22,130 nt of DNA, taken from IMG/VR virus record IMGVR_UViG_3300034522_000055, positions 1-22,130 of that record. The stretch is one strand, 5' to 3'. Shown here piece after piece: positions 1-5,558 of the stretch. The translations under genes and the position numbers were made by a program. The DNA comes from a virus. How positions within the stretch are numbered: position 1 is the first letter of the stretch; every line of letters begins with the position of its first letter. The notes under the pieces are model-generated. The model ran no database searches, had not been told where the DNA came from, and saw nothing but the letters and a program-made list of their open reading frames with translations.

Positions 1-41
1 AAGAATGCCTCTTTATCAATTATCTTGCTGTTGTCAAACAT
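1..41 (-). CDS. Start of an unknown leftward gene, cut by the window edge
   Basis: Only 13 codons are inside the window, reading MFDNSKIIDKEAF from the ATG at 41-39 and then running off the left end. The start is supported by a good Shine-Dalgarno (AAAGGGA on the minus strand, about 8 bases before the ATG). The upstream sequence is AT-rich, unlike the GC-rich phage genes, which suggests a different origin. Too little is visible to name a product. By position in P2-like phages it could be the integrase or an accessory (moron) gene, but nothing seen decides this. Confidence 0.45.
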   Translation of the reverse strand, partial: MFDNSKIIDKEAF

Positions 42-118
42 TATAATTCCCTTTAAATGAAATTCATTGAATTAAAATGGCTGTAGACATAAGGCTGTTA
101 ACAAATTTCAATTAGCAA

Positions 119-140
119 ATAGGGCGCTTTAGCGCCCTAT
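119..140 (-). terminator. Hairpin ending the left leftward operon
   Basis: A perfect 10-bp inverted repeat (ATAGGGCGCT / AGCGCCCTAT) with a 2-base loop. The stop codon of the 59-aa gene lies inside its right arm (137-139). Read leftward, the stem is followed by TTTGCTAATT, a weak T tract. It probably ends transcription of the leftward pair. The + strand also has a short T run (CGTTTTC), so it may act in both directions. Confidence 0.65.
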
Positions 141-316
141 CGTTTTCTAAAAATGCGGTGTTCGACCATCACGCCGATGATTTCGATGTGCTGCCGGTCG
201 GAGTACATGGGCGGGTAATCGTCATTAAGCGGGACCAGTTCAAACACCTCTTGCCCGTTCTCATCGATGCCGCGGGGACGATACGCTGTGAAGTTGCCGT
301 CATTGCTACTCATCAT
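137..316 (-). CDS. 59-aa protein resembling the C-terminal tail of an S24 phage repressor
   Basis: From ATG 316 (or ATG 313) to TAG 137 this encodes 59 aa. The last 35 residues match the end of the repressor at 1030-1722 at about 22 positions by eye, including the shared blocks FELVPLNDD, IIGV and VEHR. The HTH, the Ala-Gly cleavage site and the catalytic Ser region are all absent. Where the repressor has its catalytic-lysine segment TFKKY, this protein has NFTAY, so it cannot be a working self-cleaving protease. It overlaps the 126-aa gene upstream by 11 bases (ATGATGAGTAG), which suggests coupled translation. It is either a relic of an older repressor gene or a small protein that still uses the dimer-forming S24 fold. 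Those roles are inference; the homology itself is read directly. Confidence 0.7.
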   Translation of the reverse strand: MMSSNDGNFTAYRPRGIDENGQEVFELVPLNDDYPPMYSDRQHIEIIGVMVEHRIFRKR

Positions 317-686
317 CGACTGCTCTCAGGTCAACCGTGATCTGCCGAACCGGCCCATTGCTTAACTCTTTGGCCAAGGCTGTCGCGTTCTTGGCGCTAA
401 GATTGTTGATTTCAATCTGCTTGCCTTCGACGATAGCTTTGACACTGCAACGGTTAAAACGACTGACAAGCGCAACGAGCACCGCGCATATTGCTTTTAC
501 CTGCTCAGGGTTTTGTGCAATCCAGTCAAACACCTCGATAAAATACTGAGCACCGTCGCTGTAGGTTGCGATCGCGCCACCGTTTTCAACCCCATGCTCT
601 TCCAGCAACGCGGTTAGCGGTGTCGCATCATGACCCTGTATGTTCAGATACAGGCTGCCAGCTTCTCGGTAACGAATTTTGCTCAT
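306..686 (-). CDS. Unknown 126-aa protein, possible accessory or defence component
   Basis: ATG at 686-684, with GGGA about 8 bases upstream as a modest ribosome site; it ends at TAG 306. I do not recognise the family. The layout is an N-terminal alpha/beta-looking half (residues 1-50), a central hydrophobic helix (AICAVLVALVSRF, about residues 66-78), then a strand-like segment (VKAIVEGKQIEI) and an amphipathic helix (NATALAKELSN), with an acidic end. This order loosely resembles small effector-associated domains of the EACC1 type found in bacterial conflict systems, but that is a topology impression only. It is the first gene of a leftward pair with the S24-tail protein and is divergent from the gene at 718, with only 31 bases between them. 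Confidence 0.6.
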   Translation of the reverse strand: MSKIRYREAGSLYLNIQGHDATPLTALLEEHGVENGGAIATYSDGAQYFIEVFDWIAQNPEQVKAICAVLVALVSRFNRCSVKAIVEGKQIEINNLSAKNATALAKELSNGPVRQITVDLRAVDDE

Positions 687-717
687 TTAACGTCCCGCCT
701 ATTAGGAGATGTCCGCC

Positions 718-1026
718 ATGTTCACCGTTATCTGCCACTCTTATCGGTTGGCGCATTTTGAGTCTTCCGATCGTTTCGATGCCGTGGTGCTGACCCACAC
801 CCCGACCGGGTTGCGCCAGCGGTTAAGACAATTTTTGAACATGATGTTTTTTGCACTAGCAACCCTCTATACCCGTCACGCAGACTTGGAGGTCAACGGC
901 AAATTGTATCCGCTCGCCCTGTCTGGTCAGCGCTGGTATACCTTCGACCAGCTCCAACACTTCGCCCTGCAATGCTTGTTGCTCGACCGGGCGCGGTTAC
1001 TGATCCTGTCACAGGCCGCCACCTGA
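718..1026 (+). CDS. Unknown 102-aa protein between repressor and left operon
   Basis: I chose ATG 718 because AGGAG at 704-708 sits 9 bases before it; ATG 709 in the same frame would leave no spacing. The protein begins MFTVICHSYRLAHFESSDRF and has a hydrophobic stretch around FLNMMFFALATLY (about residues 40-52), then a short C-terminal region rich in Leu (FALQCLLLDRARLLIL). No family is recognised. It runs toward the repressor gene, with three bases between their stop codons. With only 31 bases to the divergent gene at 686, its promoter must lie inside that gene. Its position within the lysogen-expressed part of the phage makes a moron gene (lysogenic conversion or exclusion) a reasonable guess, not a demonstrated one. 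Confidence 0.55.
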   Translation: MFTVICHSYRLAHFESSDRFDAVVLTHTPTGLRQRLRQFLNMMFFALATLYTRHADLEVNGKLYPLALSGQRWYTFDQLQHFALQCLLLDRARLLILSQAAT

Positions 1027-1029
1027 CCC

Positions 1030-1722
1030 TCACCCGCCCCGTTTCAAAATCCGGCGGTGTTCTACCACCACGCCGATGATGGCGATGTGGGTTTGGTCGG
1101 TGCTCAGGGTTTCATGGTCGTCATTGAGGGGCACCAGCTCGAAGCGAGGGCGGCCGTCGTCGTATTCACCACGGGAGCGATATTTTTTGAAGGTGGCCTC
1201 TTCGCTGCCGTTCTTGGCGATCACAAAGTCACCCGCCTTGGGAGCCTCGTCAGGGTCAACGATCAACAAGTCACCCTCTTTGAAGTCCGGCTCCATGGAG
1301 TTGCCGCGCACCCACAGACCAAACGCGCAACTGCCGACACTGACACCCGCCGCGACATACTCCAGGCTGCCATCAAACGCCGTGGCCTGTTCGCACATTT
1401 CGCGCCACTGGCCTGCCTGCACATAACTGAGAATGGGGACCCGCGTTCCTTGTGGGATCTCGGCGGGTTCGACGTTGCGGTAACCCGGGAACGGAGAATC
1501 CGCCACGCCAGTGGTGCCTTCTTCTTTGCCGGTCAGCAGCCAATCAACAGACACACCAAGGGCGGCCGCTAAGTCGTTGAGATAGCGGCCTTTTGGCTGG
1601 TTCTGCCCTGACTCCCACTTGTTAACGGACGCATGAGTAATACCAACGCGCCTCGCTAGCTCGTTTTTGCTGATTTTAATTGCCTGGCGGCGCTCAGAGA
1701 TGCGGTCATTGATCGTTTGCAT
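1030..1722 (-). CDS. Phage repressor, XRE HTH plus S24 (LexA-like) self-cleaving domain
   Basis: A 230-aa CI-type repressor. The start is ATG 1722 (MQTINDRISERR); the frame stays open further upstream, but that stretch covers the operator region and lacks repressor-like sequence. The N-terminal helix-turn-helix (residues 19-40, NELARRVGITHASVNKWESG) should bind the operators at 1724-1824. A linker leads to an S24 domain with a candidate cleavage bond at Ala103-Gly104 (YVQAGQW), the serine motif GNSMEP (Ser142) and the lysine segment TFKKY (Lys179 or Lys180). In this family RecA filaments trigger self-cleavage, so SOS induction is predicted. P2 itself uses a short, non-cleavable C repressor, so this control module differs from the P2-type body. 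Its C-terminal end is copied in the gene at 137-316. Confidence 0.93.
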   Translation of the reverse strand: MQTINDRISERRQAIKISKNELARRVGITHASVNKWESGQNQPKGRYLNDLAAALGVSVDWLLTGKEEGTTGVADSPFPGYRNVEPAEIPQGTRVPILSYVQAGQWREMCEQATAFDGSLEYVAAGVSVGSCAFGLWVRGNSMEPDFKEGDLLIVDPDEAPKAGDFVIAKNGSEEATFKKYRSRGEYDDGRPRFELVPLNDDHETLSTDQTHIAIIGVVVEHRRILKRGG

Positions 1723-1750
1723 GAAACCAAGGTTACCATCTGGAACAGAT

Positions 1751-1778
1751 ACTTTAGGATCAAAATGCCATTGACCAA
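1751..1778 (-). promoter_or_regulatory. Candidate repressor promoter (leftward)
   Basis: On the minus strand a -35 of TTGGTC (1778-1773) is 16 bases from a -10 of TAAAGT (1756-1751). The -10 overlaps the candidate operator at 1749-1760, which would allow autoregulation of the repressor. Its -35 overlaps that of the rightward promoter, so the two could compete for polymerase. Confidence 0.5.
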
Positions 1779-1799
1779 CCCTAATACCTAGGTTACAGT
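1771..1799 (+). promoter_or_regulatory. Candidate early promoter (rightward)
   Basis: TTGACC (1771-1776) and TACAGT (1794-1799) are separated by 17 bases. The candidate operator ATACCTAGGTTA (1784-1795) fills the spacer, so repressor binding would block polymerase directly. It would drive the Cro-like gene at 1838 and the long early operon that follows. Confidence 0.55.
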
Positions 1800-1837
1800 C
1801 CGCACATTGTTGATACTTAGGGATCTGGTGAGAGAGA

Positions 1838-2134
1838 ATGCTGAAACATGACGCCATAACATATTTCGGTGGCATTACTGCCACAGCAAAAGCCCTAGGC
1901 ATATCGCATGTGGCGGTCAGCAAGTGGGGCGACACCATCCCCCAGGGCCGCGCCTACCAGATCGAGGTGTTGACCGGCGGCGAGCTGAAAGCCGACCCCG
2001 CTCCCCCCTCTGGCCTACAGCGCCCCTATCAGCGCATCGCACCGGGTACCGACCTGGACGAGATCCCCAGCGTCCAGCGGGCGACGGACGCCGCCCAGAC
2101 CGATGCCACCCCAGCACAACCAGGGAAGGCGTAA
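1838..2134 (+). CDS. cro: Cro-like DNA-binding regulator
   Basis: A 98-aa protein, first gene of the rightward early operon. The N-terminal part (MLKHDAITYFGG, then ITATAKALGISHVAVSKWG) is the compact helix-turn-helix of Cro/YdaS-type regulators, with recognition helix around residues 22-31. The rest is Pro/Ala-rich and probably disordered. In such switches Cro opposes the repressor at shared operators and favours lytic growth. A purine-rich stretch (GGTGAGAGAGA) precedes the ATG. The downstream Cox-like gene starts 3 bases after the stop. The HTH family is clear; the exact role is inferred from position. Confidence 0.85.
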   Translation: MLKHDAITYFGGITATAKALGISHVAVSKWGDTIPQGRAYQIEVLTGGELKADPAPPSGLQRPYQRIAPGTDLDEIPSVQRATDAAQTDATPAQPGKA

Positions 2135-2137
2135 TCC

Positions 2138-2422
2138 ATGCCACCTCGTCATATCAATCCCGCGGCCAGAGCGACCCAGGCCCCCGCCGTCAGCGCGATC
2201 AATCTGGTGATCTCGGCAGACCTCCCGCCGCTGATGCCCATCGCCAGGTTTGCCGAGTGGGTCGGTGTGTCTGTCGATACCGCCCGCCACTGGGTCAAAA
2301 CGGGCCGGCTCGATGTCATGGAAAAAACGCGCGCCAATGAGCTGGTGATGGTCAAGGTGCATGTGTTTATCGCCAAGCAGATGGCGGGACACTCGTCGTC
2401 CCTGTTCACACTCGCCAGCTAA
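2138..2422 (+). CDS. Cox-like excisionase/regulator with winged-helix-type motif
   Basis: A 94-aa protein. Residues about 32-65 (LMPIARFAEWVGVSV, DTARHWVKTGRLDVM) look like the MerR/excisionase-type HTH in P2 Cox, where the recognition part is followed by a short turn and strand (ELVMVKVHVFI). In P2, Cox directs excision with integrase and represses the repressor promoter. Here Cro already provides the switch function, so this gene may serve mainly in excision, but that is inference. It follows the Cro-like gene at once and precedes the CII-like gene, so it is expressed early. The first 30 residues, rich in Ala and Pro, lack obvious homology. Confidence 0.65.
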   Translation: MPPRHINPAARATQAPAVSAINLVISADLPPLMPIARFAEWVGVSVDTARHWVKTGRLDVMEKTRANELVMVKVHVFIAKQMAGHSSSLFTLAS

Positions 2423-2450
2423 CCATAGCGACCTTTGGAGGGAAATCAGA

Positions 2451-2966
2451 GTGTCAAACCAGTCCCGCTTTTCACACAACCACTTTTCGGCGGCCTGCGA
2501 TGCCTTCAAGCAGGCGCACAACCTCAGCGAGCTGGAACGCGAGTTCGGTCTGCCAAAAGGAACGCTGCACAACAAGTTCAACCCGGCCAGCGAGAAGCAC
2601 AAGCTTTCCGCCCTCGATCTTATCGGCCTCTACCAGGCGACCGGTGACGACACCCTGTTTGATGGCCTGCTGTTTGACTGCGGCCTGACCGCCGTTCGTC
2701 TGCCGGGTGCGGCCCCGATTGCGCCAGAGGCCCGCGCCCAGCAGGCGCTGAATGCAGGGGCCAAGATCCTGGGCGTCACGGCCCAGGCGACCACCATCCT
2801 CGCCGGTGACCGCGTCACCAAATCACACCGAAACACCGTCGTCGGCGGCTTGTGGGCAGGCATCGAGCACCTGGTGCTGCTGGCCACCGAAGTCGAAGAC
2901 AGATTTCACGCCATCCCCAGCTTGGCATGCGCTGCGGATATGGCCCGCGCCGCCATCGGCGCCTAG
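2451..2966 (+). CDS. CII-like phage regulatory protein
   Basis: A 171-aa protein starting at GTG 2451 (MSNQSRFSHNHFSAAC). The start is fixed by GGAGGG at 2437-2442, 8 bases upstream. The HTH lies at about residues 24-45 (LSELEREFGLPKGTLHNKFN), followed by a segment (KHKLSALDLIGLYQATGDD) typical of the phage regulatory CII/CP76 family seen in P2-like and 186-like phages. The C-terminal half is Ala-rich and probably helical, for oligomer formation. In phage 186 the equivalent CII activates repressor establishment. Which promoter this one acts on is not visible. Confidence 0.8.
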   Translation: MSNQSRFSHNHFSAACDAFKQAHNLSELEREFGLPKGTLHNKFNPASEKHKLSALDLIGLYQATGDDTLFDGLLFDCGLTAVRLPGAAPIAPEARAQQALNAGAKILGVTAQATTILAGDRVTKSHRNTVVGGLWAGIEHLVLLATEVEDRFHAIPSLACAADMARAAIGA

Positions 2967-2977
2967 GAGACCAGACC

Positions 2978-3277
2978 ATGAGATTGATTTGCCCCCACTG
3001 CAACAGCCGTATGACCAGCCGCACGACTCGCCAAATGAGCCTGCTGTCTGTCGAGTCATATCAGCGATGCACGAATTTTGAGTGCGGCTTCCGCTGCAAA
3101 GTTTTGGCCGAAATTGTGGCAGAGCTGAAACCGGCAGAACTGAGAAACCCCGCCGTGGTGCTGCCGGTCGTGCATACCGCCCAGCCCATCCCCACCCACT
3201 CTCGCCCGTTCCCCGCCATTGAGGCGCTCAAGCAGGCCGGGGTCGTAGAAACCGCTGCAGAACAGGAAGGGGCCTAG
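2978..3277 (+). CDS. ogr: Ogr/Delta-type zinc-finger late-gene activator
   Basis: A 99-aa protein with the zinc ligands Cys5, Cys8, Cys31 and Cys36 (CPHC, then CTNFEC), the same C-x2-C-x22-C-x4-C spacing I recall for P2 Ogr. In P2, Ogr binds dyads near -55 of the late promoters and contacts the RNA polymerase alpha subunit. Matching dyads are present here at 14138-14162 and 20926-20950. The start ATG 2978 has AGGAG 8 bases upstream. Odd points: it sits in the early operon right after the CII-like gene rather than downstream of the late tail genes as in P2, and it has an extra tail of about 27 residues compared with the 72-aa P2 protein. Confidence 0.88.
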   Translation: MRLICPHCNSRMTSRTTRQMSLLSVESYQRCTNFECGFRCKVLAEIVAELKPAELRNPAVVLPVVHTAQPIPTHSRPFPAIEALKQAGVVETAAEQEGA

Positions 3278-3301
3278 GCCCCATACAGCAAGGAGAACCC
3301 C

Positions 3302-3760
3302 ATGCAAACGCAACGCATCGACCATGAACAACGCAATTTGGCGGGGCTGACCCCCGATGAGCAAGTGGCCATGAACACCGCCGGCTGCCAGATCCTGCGG
3401 GAGTTGTTCGGCAAGACCGGTTCCAGCTTGAACACCGACTGGCTGGCCCTGAGTCAGGCAAAGAAAGCGGCCATCTGTGCCATCGCCCGCCAGCCACGGG
3501 GCGAGCTGATGACGGCCACCTTGTCCGCCCTGCCCCACGCGCAGCGCGAAGCGATCCGGCTCGCGGTGATCGCGTTGGAATACCAGGGGGAGTTTCGCGG
3601 CGGCTGTGACACCCAGGTGTGGCACCCGGCGCCAGTCACCCGCGCCATCGGGGATATCGAGAGAGAGAAGAGGGAGAGAGCCGCCCAGCTGCGGATGAAG
3701 CGCGCCGTGCTGGCGGCCAACCAGATGACACAAAGCGGCCCGCGAGCCATCGGGCAATAA
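3302..3760 (+). CDS. Unknown 152-aa early phage protein
   Basis: Starts at ATG 3302 with AAGGAG 6 bases upstream and ends at TAA 3760. The protein looks all-helical. A central part (QAKKAAICAIARQPRGEL, then LPHAQREAIRLAVIALEY) is followed by a basic, charged helix (DIEREKRERAAQLRMKR). There is no catalytic motif, membrane segment or zinc site. It is a hypothetical protein of the early operon, followed at once by a hairpin. I do not recognise the family. Confidence 0.7.
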   Translation: MQTQRIDHEQRNLAGLTPDEQVAMNTAGCQILRELFGKTGSSLNTDWLALSQAKKAAICAIARQPRGELMTATLSALPHAQREAIRLAVIALEYQGEFRGGCDTQVWHPAPVTRAIGDIEREKRERAAQLRMKRAVLAANQMTQSGPRAIGQ

Positions 3761-3796
3761 AAAACCCGCTATCGGTGCGCAAACACCAGCGGGCTT
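3761..3796 (+). terminator. Hairpin inside the early operon
   Basis: A compound hairpin begins right after the stop at 3760. The outer stem is CCCGCT (3765-3770) with AGCGGG (3788-3793); the inner stem is GGTG with CACC around a 6-base loop. A short CTTTCC follows, and an A run precedes it, so it has features of a weak bidirectional terminator. As it lies inside the early operon, partial attenuation is possible. Confidence 0.5.
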
Positions 3797-3821
3797 TCCA
3801 TCGTCAACAAGGAATATCGAC

Positions 3822-3998
3822 ATGCCAACTTTAGCCATTCTCGACACCGTGCGCAACCTGCGCCTGCAAAACCGCAAGCTGGCCCGCATGGGGCAGCGCT
3901 ACACCGCCAGCCCTGACCTGATCCATGCCGTAGAACGCCCGGCCGCCATGGCCTGGCGTGCGGTCTGGTCATGCGTCAACAGCCGTGGGGGGATCTGA
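3822..3998 (+). CDS. Unknown 58-aa basic protein
   Basis: ATG 3822 with AAGGA about 8 bases upstream; TGA at 3996-3998. The protein (MPTLAILDTVRNLRLQNRKL...) is short and basic, with a likely N-terminal helix and a Trp-rich end (AMAWRAVWS). No family is recognised. It ends 2 bases before the next start and begins the chain of tightly packed small early genes that runs to the methyltransferase. Reality rests on the ribosome site, packing and codon choice. Confidence 0.6.
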   Translation: MPTLAILDTVRNLRLQNRKLARMGQRYTASPDLIHAVERPAAMAWRAVWSCVNSRGGI

Positions 3999-4000
3999 TC

Positions 4001-4174
4001 ATGGCCGCCGTTATCACGCGTCACACCGAACCGACTATCAAGGCCGCCAGCGCCTATCTGGTACGCCGCGGTTACATCAACTGCGGCGCCACCTGGCTGC
4101 GCGGCCAGAACGGGTACGCCCGTATGGAGCGCCTGACCTCTGGCGCCATTCGCATCATCGAGGGGGTAGCATGA
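4001..4174 (+). CDS. Unknown 57-aa protein
   Basis: I prefer ATG 4001, with a G run (about 3986-3992) as ribosome site 8 bases upstream, over ATG 3971, which would overlap the previous gene. The product (MAAVITRHTEP...) contains a Tyr/Gly-rich middle (YLVRRGYINCGATWLRG) and a strand-like end (GAIRIIEGVA), and looks like a small beta-rich domain. Its stop overlaps the next start (ATGA). Not recognised. Confidence 0.6.
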   Translation: MAAVITRHTEPTIKAASAYLVRRGYINCGATWLRGQNGYARMERLTSGAIRIIEGVA

Positions 4175-4362
4175 GCACGCTGTTCCACCCCATCACCCGG
4201 CAGGCTGCTCTGGCCGATCTGGCCGATCTGCCACTCCGCATCAGGGCGACGACCTACACCACCAAACGCGGCCCAGAGGGCCGCACTCTGCGCGAGCAGG
4301 CCCGCCTGCAACTGCGCTGGCACCAGCTATTCCACACCATGAACCGGAGGGCCCAAGCATGA
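4171..4362 (+). CDS. Unknown 63-aa protein
   Basis: ATG 4171 overlaps the preceding stop and its own TGA overlaps the next ATG, so translation is probably coupled on both sides. The protein is basic (LREQARLQLRWHQLFHTMNRR), with predicted helices in the second half and no recognisable domain. Product unknown. Confidence 0.6.
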   Translation: MSTLFHPITRQAALADLADLPLRIRATTYTTKRGPEGRTLREQARLQLRWHQLFHTMNRRAQA

Positions 4363-4568
4363 GCATCGACGCCATTCATATCGCCAAGCGGGCAGAGCGT
4401 GCCGTGCTGCCGCTGCTGACCGAGCTGCTGGCCACCGGCGAGCAGGAAAACCGCATAGCCCTGGGCGAGCTGTATTCCGGGGATGAGTACATCCAGGTGC
4501 AACTGGTCGTGACCAGCCGCCCCGCGGATCTGCTCGATGATGACTCCGTGATGGGGGATGAGGCATGA
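4359..4568 (+). CDS. Unknown 69-aa acidic protein
   Basis: Starts by ATGA overlap at 4359. The sequence begins MSIDAIHIAKRAERAVLPLL, continues with a segment that looks helical (TELLATGEQENRIAL) and a strand-like segment (YIQVQLVVTSRP), and ends in an acidic tail (DLLDDDSVMGDEA). No catalytic motif or known family is seen. It is a small early gene in the coupled series. Confidence 0.6.
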   Translation: MSIDAIHIAKRAERAVLPLLTELLATGEQENRIALGELYSGDEYIQVQLVVTSRPADLLDDDSVMGDEA

Positions 4569-4993
4569 GCGACATCTATGTAAACCCGATGGCAATGCGG
4601 GCCAGGCTGGCCGCCGAGCTGGCTGTGCTGGATTTGTATGGGGTGGTCAAAACCACCGCCGCCAGCCTGAGCGACTGGGTCGGTGTTAACGGCGATTCGC
4701 TCCCAGAGTCGCTTGTCGGTGAGGTAAACACCAGCATGGTCGCCATGTCGGCCGCCGCTCATTGCATTGGCTACAGGTCAGCCGACGAGCTGAGCAAGCG
4801 GCTGGCTGCCTTCGAGGACACCGGCGAGCTAGTCGTGCAACTGCTGGCAGAGCTGAACCAGGGTGATGGCCTGCGGCGTGAGGATCTGGTTGTCACTCGC
4901 TCAGCAGTGTTGCTGCTGGCGATGTATGGGGTGCTGGCACTGGCCAGCCGCGAGGCTAATGCAGACCGCGACGACAAGGAGACGCTGGTATGA
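4565..4993 (+). CDS. Unknown 142-aa helical protein
   Basis: Starts by ATGA overlap at 4565. The protein is mostly helical, with acidic patches (AFEDTGELVVQLLAELNQ) and a hydrophobic stretch near the C-terminus (SAVLLLAMYGVLALAS, about residues 115-130). That stretch could be a membrane helix or a buried helix. It ends in a charged tail (ADRDDKETLV). No known domain. The gene overlaps the next one by 4 bases. Confidence 0.65.
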   Translation: MSDIYVNPMAMRARLAAELAVLDLYGVVKTTAASLSDWVGVNGDSLPESLVGEVNTSMVAMSAAAHCIGYRSADELSKRLAAFEDTGELVVQLLAELNQGDGLRREDLVVTRSAVLLLAMYGVLALASREANADRDDKETLV

Positions 4994-5310
4994 CCGACCT
5001 GTTTGAACTGGAGGCCCCGCTGGATGACCAGGGCACCACAGAGGCGGGCCCCGCCCACATGCGGCCATCCGCACCGCTCAGCCAGTTGGCCAGGCATTGG
5101 GAGGCCGCTCGCGGCGAGTTTGATTGTGCAAACATGTTTGCCGGCCATCCCGACATTGAGTCTCACATTGCCGAGCTGCTGGCCCTTGGCGCCATCCGCG
5201 CCGTGTACTGGTTGGCGCTGGGTAGCGGTGAGGTGGCGCTGGCCAGAGAAATCGCCGAGTGGTGGGCAGACTGCGAACCGCTCCATGGACTGGGGGAGAC
5301 CATCAAATGA
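4990..5310 (+). CDS. Unknown 106-aa protein
   Basis: Starts by ATGA overlap at 4990. The N-terminus is acidic and probably flexible (MTDLFELEAPLDDQGTTEAG). The rest (LSQLARHWEAARGEFDCANM, then HIAELLALGAIRAVYWLAL and IAEWWADCEPLH) looks helical. There is no metal-binding or nuclease signature. It is part of the coupled series of small early genes upstream of the methyltransferase. Not recognised. Confidence 0.62.
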   Translation: MTDLFELEAPLDDQGTTEAGPAHMRPSAPLSQLARHWEAARGEFDCANMFAGHPDIESHIAELLALGAIRAVYWLALGSGEVALAREIAEWWADCEPLHGLGETIK

Positions 5311-5558
5311 GCCACCGCCTGATCACCGACCTGCAAACCCGTGTGGATAGATGGTTCGACACCATGATGGGCGACGAGGCCCGCTTGCGCAGTTACCAGC
5401 GCGACCTGCTGGCGATGCGCCAGCTATCCCCTCGCCCCCGCTGCACGGTCGCCCTGACCTTGCGCCAGTGTGTCGCAGCCAGAAAGATGGCGAGGCATGC
5501 CCGCCATACGCTGGCCTCCTGCCGGAACAACATCAGGGAGTTGTCTGCACATGAGTAA
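5307..5558 (+). CDS. Unknown 83-aa basic protein
   Basis: Starts by ATGA overlap at 5307 (MSHRLITDLQTRVDRWF). The protein is strongly basic and helical, with many Arg and His in its second half (CVAARKMARHARHTLASC), so nucleic-acid contact is possible but not shown. Its stop overlaps the methyltransferase start by 8 bases. No family recognised. Confidence 0.6.
   Translation: MSHRLITDLQTRVDRWFDTMMGDEARLRSYQRDLLAMRQLSPRPRCTVALTLRQCVAARKMARHARHTLASCRNNIRELSAHE

Larger units (their letters stand above)
1724..1824. promoter_or_regulatory. Four similar candidate operators of the lysogeny switch
   Basis: Four 12-base elements share a pattern close to ATACYTAGGTTA. They are AAACCAAGGTTA (1724-1735), ATACTTTAGGAT (1749-1760), ATACCTAGGTTA (1784-1795) and ATACTTAGGGAT (1813-1824). 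The third has the perfect palindromic core ACCTAGGT. The second covers the -10 of the leftward promoter, and the third lies between the -35 and -10 of the rightward promoter. The outer two lie next to the start codons of repressor and Cro. This is the layout expected for shared repressor/Cro control. The pattern is seen in the sequence; binding is inferred. Confidence 0.6.

Noticed and set aside
42-118. A leftward promoter upstream of the gene starting at 41
   Set aside because: The stretch is AT-rich and holds possible -35 hexamers, but no -35/-10 pair with suitable spacing was convincing enough to annotate.
1723-1938. Longer N-terminus for the repressor (start at 1938)
   Set aside because: The extra 72 codons overlap the Cro-like gene and the operator/promoter region and show no repressor homology. 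The canonical N-terminus begins at ATG 1722.
3056-3889. A 277-aa minus-strand frame across the ogr region
   Set aside because: It is antisense to the Ogr-like and 152-aa genes, has no ribosome site or family resemblance, and crosses the hairpin at 3765-3793.
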